Positions 26,616 to 34,434 of a stretch of 64,000 nucleotides of DNA are shown here, piece by piece. The notes beneath the pieces were generated by a model. That model saw only the letters and a program-made list of their open reading frames with translations. It was not told the origin of the DNA and did no database searches. Source of the stretch: Pedobacter sp. L105. Its GTDB lineage: Bacteria > Bacteroidota > Bacteroidia > Sphingobacteriales > Sphingobacteriaceae. Position numbers and translations under genes: made by a program. The number at the start of each line of letters is the position of its first letter. Positions within the stretch are counted from its first letter, which is position 1. Where the stretch lies: NCBI RefSeq assembly GCF_009765875.1, contig NZ_LMUP01000008.1, forward strand, positions 487,776 through 551,775. The letters run 5' to 3'.

Positions 26616-26937
26616 AATTATTATGCTTATATTTGGTATATAATTTTATTCAAAAGTATATAGCTAAGCAATCCACTTGTAATATTTTTTTATCAATTTC
26701 AAGCAGTAATTTACCGTTATGCTTATTTTTGTGACTTATAATAGGATTTCTCCTGACACTATTCAGTCAAAAAACAGATCTTTTTCAATTAACGCCCAAT
26801 TAAGGAACGGTAAGTGCCGATTATGATGAAAAAATCGATATTATGCTTAAAGAAAGTTAAAAAACCATTATTATAGCGGTCGAATCTATGATAGCTTTGA
26901 AGGCTGGCAACAGTTTAACCAATATATCCTGAATAAC
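26616..26937. promoter_or_regulatory. divergent control region of the mannan locus with three TTATGCTTA copies
   Basis: This 322-bp gap separates susC (minus) from the GH26 gene (plus). TTATGCTTA occurs three times on the plus strand: 26621-26629, 26717-26725 and 26841-26849. The first two run into TAnnTTTG boxes (26628-26635 and 26724-26731). Another TAnnTTTG, the Bacteroidota -7 consensus, is TAGCTTTG at 26892-26899, 38 bp before the GH26 ATG. On the minus strand TACTTTTG (26651-26658) could serve susC. No good -33 TTTG partner was found for any of them. The repeats are candidate binding sites for the AraC regulator; that is inference. Confidence 0.5.
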
Positions 26938-28065
26938 ATGAGCAAATCCCTGAAAGTGATCCTCTGCAGCTTATTTCTAATGGAAATGCTGACCGCTGCC
27001 CCCTTATATGCACAACATATCTTACCATCCGATCCTGCTGCCACTACAGAAACACGTTTTTTGTACGGAAACCTGCAACAGATGGCACAGACCAAAGTGA
27101 TCTTCGGCCACCAGGACGACCTGGCTTATGGCGTAGGCTGGGTAAATGAAAAAGGACGATCTGATGTTAAAAGTGTGACGGGTTCTTACCCTGGGGTATA
27201 TGGCTGGGACATGGGCCGTTTAGAGTTAGACCACCCCAACAACCTGGATGGCGTACCTTTTACAGCGATCATTTCACATGTCAAAGAAGTCTATAACCGT
27301 GGGGGCATTAACACTTTCAGCTGGCATTTTAATGATCCGGTTACGGATTCAACCGCGTGGAGCAAACCCCTGAATACAGTGAAACAGATTATTCCCGGTG
27401 GTAGCCACCACGAGGCCTATGTAAAATACCTGGATAAATTTGCCGTTTTTGCCAGTCAGCTGAAAGGGCCAAAGGGAGAAATGATCCCTGTAATTTTCCG
27501 TCCTTTTCACGAACATACCGGGAGCTGGTTCTGGTGGGGAAATAAAGAATGCAGCCCTGAAGATTTTATCGCCCTATGGCGTTTTACCGTTGATTATCTC
27601 CGAAATACTAAAAACATTCATCATCTCCTGATTGCTTATTCTGCAGCTGATTATGCAACGGAAAAGGATTACCTGGAACGTTATCCGGGAGACAATTATG
27701 TGGATATCATCGGCTTTGATGCCTATATGCAAAAAGATGCCGCCCATTTTACGAAAGACCTGAATAACCGCTACGAGATCCTGGAAAAAGTAGCACAGGA
27801 ACACCATAAAATCCCTGCTTTGACAGAAACCGGTTATGTGCTGATCCCTGATCCGCAATGGTGGACCAATGTTTTGCTACCCGCTATTACAAAGTATAAA
27901 ACGGCTTATGTGCTCACCTGGAGGAACTGGAAAACAGAACATTATTTTGCACCTTACCCGGGACAGGCAAGTGAAGAAGATTTCAAAAAGTTCTATGCTG
28001 ATCCCAGAATAATTTTTCAGGATAAACTGAAACCATCTATTTATTCAAAAATTTGGACTCCATGA
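26938..28065 (+). CDS. GH26 endo-beta-1,4-mannanase
   Basis: 375 residues with an N-terminal signal peptide ending at APLYAQ (residue 26) and no lipobox. The GH26 barrel shows VIFGHQDD near 54, the acid/base Glu192 in FRPFHEHTGSWFWWG and the nucleophile Glu297 in ALTETGY, with the usual His before the acid/base. It cleaves internal mannosidic bonds of mannan or glucomannan, and in B. fragilis the equivalent enzyme releases mannobiose. The last bases overlap the epimerase start (ATGA at 28062-28065), so the two are translationally coupled. Lack of a lipobox suggests periplasmic or secreted action rather than anchoring at the surface. Confidence 0.95.
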   Translation: MSKSLKVILCSLFLMEMLTAAPLYAQHILPSDPAATTETRFLYGNLQQMAQTKVIFGHQDDLAYGVGWVNEKGRSDVKSVTGSYPGVYGWDMGRLELDHPNNLDGVPFTAIISHVKEVYNRGGINTFSWHFNDPVTDSTAWSKPLNTVKQIIPGGSHHEAYVKYLDKFAVFASQLKGPKGEMIPVIFRPFHEHTGSWFWWGNKECSPEDFIALWRFTVDYLRNTKNIHHLLIAYSAADYATEKDYLERYPGDNYVDIIGFDAYMQKDAAHFTKDLNNRYEILEKVAQEHHKIPALTETGYVLIPDPQWWTNVLLPAITKYKTAYVLTWRNWKTEHYFAPYPGQASEEDFKKFYADPRIIFQDKLKPSIYSKIWTP

Positions 28066-29267
28066 TGAACCAGGTGGCTGCTTTTCAAAAAGAGCTGGAC
28101 AATATATTAAGCTATTGGATGATCTTCACCCCCGATTTAAACAACGGGGGTTTTTATGGTAAAATTGATCATAAAAATAATGTTGATCCCGAAGCCCCAA
28201 AAGGATCGGTACTGAATGCAAGGATTTTATGGACCTTTTCCGCAGCTTATCAGCAAAATCCCAAACCAGCATTACTGAATATGGCTAAGCGGGCCTATCA
28301 GTATATCCGCAAATATTTTATAGATCCGCAATATGGCGGTGTTTACTGGACTGTAGACTACCAGGGTAAACCGCTCGATACAAAAAAACAAATCTATGCC
28401 TTATCTTTTACGATCTACGGCCTAACAGAGTATTACCGCGTCAGCGGAGATGAAGCAGCACTGGAACTGGCTCAGCAATTGTTTCTTGATATAGAAAAAT
28501 ACAGTTTTGATCTGGAAAAAGGTGGTTATCTGGAAGCTTTTACACGGGATTGGCAAGAGCTGCCCGATTTGCGCTTAAGTGCCAAAGATGCCAATGAGAA
28601 AAAAACAATGAACACGCACCTCCACGTGCTGGAGGCCTATACTAACCTCTATCGTGTTTGGAAAGATGAATTTTTGGAAAAGCAGATCCGGGCGGTGATC
28701 GGTAATTTCCTGGATCATATGATTGACCGGCAAAACAACCGGCTCATCCTGTTCTTTGATGAAAACTGGCAGCCCAAATCAACTACCGTTTCTTATGGGC
28801 ATGATATCGAAACTTCATGGCTGTTGCTGGAGGCCGTGCATGTATTGAACGATGAAAAACTGGCCGCTCAGGTAAGCCAGCTTGCGATATCTATGGCGAG
28901 GGCGGCAGCGGATGGCTTGGCACAGGACGGTTCCTTATATTACGAATACGAACCGGAAGCTGATCACCTGGTTAAGGAAAGACATTGGTGGGTGCAGGCC
29001 GAAGCACTGGTCGGATTTTTAAATGCCTGGCAGTTATCTGGTGAACAGATCTTCCTGGATCATTTCGAAAACGTCTGGCAGTTTATTCAGCATAAGATCA
29101 AGTCGGATGAAGGTGAATGGGTTTGGGGTATCAATGACGATGATACCTTAATGCCTAACGAAGACAAAGTAGGTTTATGGAAATGTCCTTACCATAATTC
29201 ACGCGCCATGCTGGAATTGATTCAGCGTTTTAAAGAAAACCACTTAGGACTGGGTAAGTTTATTTGA
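28062..29267 (+). CDS. cellobiose/mannobiose 2-epimerase (AGE superfamily)
   Basis: About 401 residues forming an (alpha/alpha)6 barrel. The frame opens with a TTG at 28053, but the ATG at 28062 overlaps the GH26 stop as ATGA and gives the normal start. Catalytic histidines of the family appear in MNTHLHVLEAY, SYGHDIETSWLLLEA, ERHWWVQAEALVGF and KCPYHNSRAMLEL; the last is characteristic of cellobiose 2-epimerases and separates them from N-acylglucosamine 2-epimerases. It isomerises mannosyl-beta-1,4-mannose to mannosylglucose, the substrate of the GH130 phosphorylase. No signal peptide, so cytoplasmic. It ends the short divergent operon. Confidence 0.92.
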   Translation: MMNQVAAFQKELDNILSYWMIFTPDLNNGGFYGKIDHKNNVDPEAPKGSVLNARILWTFSAAYQQNPKPALLNMAKRAYQYIRKYFIDPQYGGVYWTVDYQGKPLDTKKQIYALSFTIYGLTEYYRVSGDEAALELAQQLFLDIEKYSFDLEKGGYLEAFTRDWQELPDLRLSAKDANEKKTMNTHLHVLEAYTNLYRVWKDEFLEKQIRAVIGNFLDHMIDRQNNRLILFFDENWQPKSTTVSYGHDIETSWLLLEAVHVLNDEKLAAQVSQLAISMARAAADGLAQDGSLYYEYEPEADHLVKERHWWVQAEALVGFLNAWQLSGEQIFLDHFENVWQFIQHKIKSDEGEWVWGINDDDTLMPNEDKVGLWKCPYHNSRAMLELIQRFKENHLGLGKFI

Positions 29268-29346
29268 CAATGCCTGTCATAAAATGAGTCTGATAATCAG
29301 TCAATATTTAAAACGATTTATTATAATAATGAAAAATCATTAATAC

Positions 29347-29374
29347 AAAAAAGCCAACCTTTAAAAAGGTTGGC
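29347..29374 (-). terminator. intrinsic terminator of the second glycan locus
   Basis: A 9-bp perfect stem (29353-29361 with 29366-29374, loop TAAA) is followed on the minus strand by six T. It lies 48 bp past the stop of the gene at 29422, and the AGE gene converges on it from the other side without a T-run of its own. Confidence 0.85.
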
Positions 29375-29421
29375 CCGAGAGGTTCCAATTGATTAGGAAA
29401 ATTATTTTGAATCGCGATGGT

Positions 29422-31671
29422 CTACCATTTTATCGTCACCTGAACACCCTGAGGATTATTTTCAAACCCGATAAAAGAAGTATGTGAAGAAACATCCCAT
29501 GAGGTATTTACGCCAGGAAGTTCTTTACCGGACTGGTCGGTAACGCTGATCGTTTTAGGCGCAGCGGGCAGCAGGATGCGCATGCTGTTTAATGTTTTCG
29601 CCGGACTTTTAGCTACGAAGGAATAAACTCCCGGTTTCACCTTTTCGTTATAGATTCTGGATGCCGAAGCAAGCACTTGTGGTTGTTTTTTATCAGCTAC
29701 CCTGGAAGGATCATACAAATAAGCCTGCTCCCCGGGATGAACAACTTTTTCTGCCAGCACAGGCAGCTGGGGATCAAAAAGATCAATTACGGGCCCCTTT
29801 ACAACATATGAGGTGCTATCTTTATTTTCGTCCAGCACCGATACGATATCGTAAGGGCCGCGTTCTACATAAAGGTTATTCTTAAATAACAAACGACCAG
29901 CTTTGGCGTCTTTTTCATAAGCTTGTTTAACCAGATCAATGTAATTGCCATCATTATTGGGTTGCAGGACAAACTCTTTGGGATTTTCCCTGATGATATA
30001 TACCTCACCCTTACCTGCTTTATATTTCTGGGCTTTTGCAGGAACAGCAACATCAGTAGCAGCGGCTTTCCCGTCTGACAAAACCTGAGCTGAAGGAGAT
30101 ATATCCAGCAGTTTAAACAGGTGCTGTGAAGGTGCGGTAAAAGTATTCCCTTTTGTATTCCACCACTCCATTACCGATTGATAAGGGTCATCATCCCTGC
30201 CGCAGTAAATCAATATCCCTCCTTTTTTCACCCAGTCGGCCAGCTGCTGATGAACCAGCGCAGACACAGGTTTCATATTGGAATAACTAACGATCAATAC
30301 TTTGATATGTTCAAGGGTATTCGCATAGGAAAGGTTCTCCATATGAACGGTCTGAACGGGTATACCGCGTTTGAGCAGCGGCATGGTTTGTCCGTAAAAA
30401 TTAGAGAACTGAGGATCTTCAAAACCGTTGTGCGTAGGAAAGCGCTGGAACATCAGCGTATTGCTCATCAAAACGCCAATGCCATTTACGCCGGATACCC
30501 GGTTAGCCGATTTAGGCATCTGATTGAGGGAGTTCACCATGATCTGCATTTGGGTAGAATAAAATTGCGGGATCAATATCTTTTTGTCACTGTTGGCTAC
30601 TTTGTAAGGATGTGTATAGATGCGTTCCGGCCAGGGCATCACCTCATAATCGGCTACCATGGGATATAACAATTTGGCAGTAAATGTAGCCTGGTAATTT
30701 CTTTTGTAATCTGCCCAGTCCCGCGCCCTGTCTTCAATAGGATCGGTGAGGAAAAACATTTTTCTTCCTGTAGGGGCAGTCATAGATACCATGGAGCCAT
30801 ATTCCAAAAACGCATTTTCAAAAACACGCTCCTTTTCTTTTCCGTTGAAATAGGTAGGTTCACGGGCTGTTCCTGTCCATACCTGGGCAATATAACCGTC
30901 AATACCCGGCAGTGAAGCTAAGCTGGCTTCCGGACTTACGATTTGCCAGGATGAATAATTAACCAGGGAATGTGTGGCGATAAATACTTTTACGGCTACT
31001 CCTTTTGTTTTCCCATAGGCTTTGGCATAAGTAGAAACCTGATCAATAGCATTGTAATACAGGTGATATTTCAGTTTACTGGATAAGTACGTATTTTCTG
31101 CCGACTGGTCCTGTGCCCTCCATGGGAATCCATAATATTTCTGCCATTCCTGTTTAAATACTTCTCCGTAACCAGCGCGTGCCCAAAACTCAGGCTCTTC
31201 CAGGAAAATGGTACTGATCCCTGCATCGATCACCTTTTTGACCACTGCAGTTTTCATGTACTCGATAAAAGACTGGACAGGAACAACATAAGGCATATTC
31301 CTGCCATGGAAGATCGTATCTCCCTTTTGAGTAATCTGTCCTTCACCCAAGTGGTTTTTTCCGTCCCATTTACCCAGGTGATAATCCTGGTATTCACCCC
31401 AGGCAATCCCTGTCATAAACTGGGTTTGGTAACCATGGTCGCGCCACGATTTCACCCTTTGTTCAAAAGTAAGTCCGGGTTTATCATTCGCTCCATAAAC
31501 AATAGCTATATCGGAGCGCACATCAATTTCGGGTATCCAGGCGCTGCTGGTCTGGAAAGCCGTTTTTTCTTTAAGTGGAGCCGCAGCACGTAGCAGAGCA
31601 GGATCGGAAAGCTGTGCCTGAGTGCCGATTGATGCGGCTAACAGGCAAATAAAAATTGGAATTTTCTTCAT
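29422..31671 (-). CDS. large secreted protein, glycosidase-like, family not recognised
   Basis: About 749 residues from the ATG at 31669-31671 (MKKIPIFICLL, a normal signal peptide ending TQAQ). An in-frame ATG 7 codons earlier is less likely. The N-terminal half has barrel-like strands (SDIAIVYGAN, ISTIFLEEPEFWARAGYG, KVFIATHSLVNYSSW, MFFLTDPIEDR), and the paired glutamates of EEPEFW could be a catalytic acid. About 430-560 resembles the GATase-like domain of GH42-type enzymes (VLIVSYSNMKPVSALVHQQLADWVKKGGILIYCGRDDDP). The C-terminus is a beta domain. Its place as the last gene of a susC-susD operon supports a glycan-degrading role. It may belong to a recently defined GH family, but I cannot name one. 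Confidence 0.6.
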   Translation of the reverse strand: MKKIPIFICLLAASIGTQAQLSDPALLRAAAPLKEKTAFQTSSAWIPEIDVRSDIAIVYGANDKPGLTFEQRVKSWRDHGYQTQFMTGIAWGEYQDYHLGKWDGKNHLGEGQITQKGDTIFHGRNMPYVVPVQSFIEYMKTAVVKKVIDAGISTIFLEEPEFWARAGYGEVFKQEWQKYYGFPWRAQDQSAENTYLSSKLKYHLYYNAIDQVSTYAKAYGKTKGVAVKVFIATHSLVNYSSWQIVSPEASLASLPGIDGYIAQVWTGTAREPTYFNGKEKERVFENAFLEYGSMVSMTAPTGRKMFFLTDPIEDRARDWADYKRNYQATFTAKLLYPMVADYEVMPWPERIYTHPYKVANSDKKILIPQFYSTQMQIMVNSLNQMPKSANRVSGVNGIGVLMSNTLMFQRFPTHNGFEDPQFSNFYGQTMPLLKRGIPVQTVHMENLSYANTLEHIKVLIVSYSNMKPVSALVHQQLADWVKKGGILIYCGRDDDPYQSVMEWWNTKGNTFTAPSQHLFKLLDISPSAQVLSDGKAAATDVAVPAKAQKYKAGKGEVYIIRENPKEFVLQPNNDGNYIDLVKQAYEKDAKAGRLLFKNNLYVERGPYDIVSVLDENKDSTSYVVKGPVIDLFDPQLPVLAEKVVHPGEQAYLYDPSRVADKKQPQVLASASRIYNEKVKPGVYSFVAKSPAKTLNSMRILLPAAPKTISVTDQSGKELPGVNTSWDVSSHTSFIGFENNPQGVQVTIKW

Positions 31672-31717
31672 TAGATTTCGATTACAGATCATTAACTAAA
31701 ATTATTGATCATTAAAA

Positions 31718-32479
31718 TTAGGGTACAGTTACGGTTTTTACGTCAGTATAATTGTAGTAATTGAGGCCATAGGCTACCCTTGCACCAATCCTCAAAAACC
31801 AGTCTCTTTTGGTTGGCAGCGCACCGCCGGTAGTAGTGTATGTGAGCGTCTGACCGATGATATTATTTCCTGATGCCCCATCATAAGTGACGTGATTGGA
31901 GTACCTGTTATCATAGTCGTTGTTACCAAGGTACCTGGTTGAGCTGACAAACAAGAACACATCGCTGATATTCAGCTGAAAAGCAGGATTAGCTGTACCT
32001 CTTGTAATTTTAAACTGGGCAGTAATTGTGCCATCGGCATTGTAAACCGGCGTACCTATCCAATCAATCCTTAAAAAGGGTTCTACAGAAAAATTCACGG
32101 TCGCAGTACCCTTACCTTTGATTGTTACCGTCTGCGTTTGGTCGATCGTGGTGTTACCCGCGGCATCGGTTTGTACCATCGGTACAAAGGCCCCTTCGGC
32201 AGTGATCTTATTGGTGCTGGCAAAGATTTTGGTATTGTTATAGGTTCCGTCCTGCATGGAGAAAATATAATAGGGTGTGGGTGTAGCACTCCAGCTGATC
32301 TCCAGCAATTTGATCCTTGTGCCGCCACTGCCTATTTCCGTTTGAACGGTCTGTCCTGTGGCCGCATCTGTTACAGCGCCATTTAAGGTAGCATTAGGAG
32401 CATCATAATTATCCTTTTTACAGGAATAAGCCGTACAGAGCAGGATACTGAGAAAGATATAATAGAATAGTTGTTTCAT
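31718..32479 (-). CDS. DUF3823-type surface lipoprotein
   Basis: 253 residues with a lipoprotein signal (Cys20 in TAYSC, followed by KKDNYDAPN). An N-terminal Ig-like/CNA-B-type segment (ATLNGAVTDAATGQTVQTEIG) and a middle LEISWSATPTPYYIFSMQDGTYNNTKIF block match the DUF3823 family as I know it. Members lie beside susC/susD in many Bacteroidota loci and probably act as accessory glycan-binding proteins, like SusE/F. It lies between susD (28-bp gap) and the glycosidase-like gene (46-bp gap). No enzyme motif is seen. Confidence 0.8.
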   Translation of the reverse strand: MKQLFYYIFLSILLCTAYSCKKDNYDAPNATLNGAVTDAATGQTVQTEIGSGGTRIKLLEISWSATPTPYYIFSMQDGTYNNTKIFASTNKITAEGAFVPMVQTDAAGNTTIDQTQTVTIKGKGTATVNFSVEPFLRIDWIGTPVYNADGTITAQFKITRGTANPAFQLNISDVFLFVSSTRYLGNNDYDNRYSNHVTYDGASGNNIIGQTLTYTTTGGALPTKRDWFLRIGARVAYGLNYYNYTDVKTVTVP

Positions 32480-32507
32480 TTTATTAAGATTTAGCTGATT
32501 TTTAAGA

Positions 32508-34421
32508 TTAGTAACCAGGGTTTTGAATCAGGTTTTGGCTTTTCGCAATGTCTGCCTGTGGTATTTGTTCATAGTACCAACGGGTGTCAAACGTATAGCG
32601 TGAGTTCCTTTCATCCAAACGGGCATCAAAAAAGTATTTCCCGGCGCCGGCGGCGTAAAAAGGCATTAGAGTACGGTAGATAGTACTGTTCTGCTCTTTA
32701 TCAATGATCCTCCATCTCCTGAGGTCCCACCAGGTTTTGTTTTCGAAGCCGAGTTCCTTTCTTCTTTCCCTGCGGATCACATTGACATCTGTTAATCCGC
32801 CAGTAAGCGCAAGAGGATCAGCTCCGGCACGGTCGCGCAGCTGGTCAATGATCGTGGACGCATCCGACAAATAACTGCCAGTTCCCTGGCCAAGTGTGGT
32901 CAGCTCAAACGCGGCTTCAGCACGGTTTAGTAGCACCTCGGCATAACGCATTTCAATCCAGGTCTGATCGGAGTGATTTTCCAGCACATCTGAAGTAGGC
33001 TTATCAGGAACCAGGTACTTACGGATAGCGAAGCCTGATACGGCTCCTGTTCCATCGGCAGTAAACACACCGCTCAATCCCGCGGGGTTCATGGTGGTTC
33101 CGTCAGGCAAAGTATAGGGTACTTGTGAAGCTCCCGTGGATGAAGAAACGATATTAGCTGTCGGGTAAATGGAAGTGGATCCCGGAGGCAGTAAAGGACT
33201 GATACCACCTGAAACGCCTCCTGTGAAAATGCCCCTGCGGATTTCGATATTCTGGTTCTTGAATACATCACCAGGGAGAATTACAGTGGCCCTTAACCTC
33301 GGTTCAACATTGGCAAAAAGATCCATCGTATTGGTATACAGCAAATATTTTCCATCTGCACCCAAAGTTTTAATGGTGCCATCTGCATTTTTAGGGAATC
33401 CGTCAAATAGCTCCACAAAATTCAGCGTAGGATTGATCTCTGCAGAATAACCATTGGCGCCCATCAGCTGGCGGGGTACGTTATATGCATCATAACCATG
33501 TACGGAATTAGGATACTGATATTCTTTTACAAAGATATTCTCACTGCTGCTGGCATCAAAAAACAGGTTGACATAATTCTGAAATTGCGCTTCTTTATCT
33601 CCCGGTGCCCATGTTTTTCTATAGAGGCTATATTTACCATTCAGCAAAACCGCAGCGTCATAACTTGCCTTAAAATAATCGGCCGCCCTGCCTGAAGGGA
33701 TACCGCATAACCTGTTGTTGCTTCCATCAAAGAGGGTGATCTGGTTATATTTGGCGATGGAACCGGCGAATAACATGGCCCTCGATTTAAAGGCTGCGGC
33801 AACATAGCGGTTAGCCCTGCCCACCTGATTAGTTTCACCTATATTGGCATAGGCGTAATCCAAATCTGCAGCGATGAAGTCGTATACTTTTTCCTCCGAT
33901 GACCGGGGAATCTGTAACTCTGCGATACTCTGTTCAGGATACTGTAATACTTTATCTACAATAGGCACGCCACCATAACGTTTGGCCAAAGCAAAATAGG
34001 TTGCCGCCCTGATAAACCGGGCTTCTCCCAGCCATGAATTGATTTGCGCAGTGGTGTAAGAACCTTTAAAAGAAGGCAGCGTTTCCATAAAATAATTGGC
34101 TTCGCGTATCAAATGATAAGCATCATCCCAGTAACCAAAGGTTTCCTGTGTATCGCCGTTCTGATCGCGGCTGAGTGCTTCGCCACTGGTAGCGCTGAAG
34201 GGGTTAACCAGCCAGAAGTGGTTAAAGCCCATCGTAGAGGAATACCTGAAATCTTCGATAGGCAATTCACTGTATATTCTGGCCATATAAGACTGGATCC
34301 CCCCTTCGGTGGTGAACACATCTTTATCCTGTATAATGTTCATGGGTGCGATATCCAGTTTTTTACACGCCGGTGCCCAGCAGACTGAGAGGAAGAGCAG
34401 GATATATATATATTTTTTCAT
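32508..34421 (-). CDS. SusD/RagB-family lipoprotein, second locus
   Basis: 637 residues, at the long end of the family. The lipobox cysteine is Cys19 (APACKK). Recognisable SusD segments are SWLGEARFIRAATYFALAKRYGGVPIVD, WIEMRYAEVLLNRAEAAFEL, RRERRKELGFENKTWWDLRRWRII and the C-terminal YYEQIPQADI. It would bind the oligosaccharide taken up by the SusC encoded 13 bp upstream. The sequence is clearly different from the mannan-locus SusD, so the glycan is probably different. No known glycoside hydrolase family identifies that glycan here. Confidence 0.95.
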   Translation of the reverse strand: MKKYIYILLFLSVCWAPACKKLDIAPMNIIQDKDVFTTEGGIQSYMARIYSELPIEDFRYSSTMGFNHFWLVNPFSATSGEALSRDQNGDTQETFGYWDDAYHLIREANYFMETLPSFKGSYTTAQINSWLGEARFIRAATYFALAKRYGGVPIVDKVLQYPEQSIAELQIPRSSEEKVYDFIAADLDYAYANIGETNQVGRANRYVAAAFKSRAMLFAGSIAKYNQITLFDGSNNRLCGIPSGRAADYFKASYDAAVLLNGKYSLYRKTWAPGDKEAQFQNYVNLFFDASSSENIFVKEYQYPNSVHGYDAYNVPRQLMGANGYSAEINPTLNFVELFDGFPKNADGTIKTLGADGKYLLYTNTMDLFANVEPRLRATVILPGDVFKNQNIEIRRGIFTGGVSGGISPLLPPGSTSIYPTANIVSSSTGASQVPYTLPDGTTMNPAGLSGVFTADGTGAVSGFAIRKYLVPDKPTSDVLENHSDQTWIEMRYAEVLLNRAEAAFELTTLGQGTGSYLSDASTIIDQLRDRAGADPLALTGGLTDVNVIRRERRKELGFENKTWWDLRRWRIIDKEQNSTIYRTLMPFYAAGAGKYFFDARLDERNSRYTFDTRWYYEQIPQADIAKSQNLIQNPGY

Positions 34422-34434
34422 GATGATCTGTTTA

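Noticed and set aside
28053..28061. TTG start for the 2-epimerase
   Set aside because: The ATG at 28062 overlapping the GH26 stop as ATGA is the better start and matches the family N-terminus.
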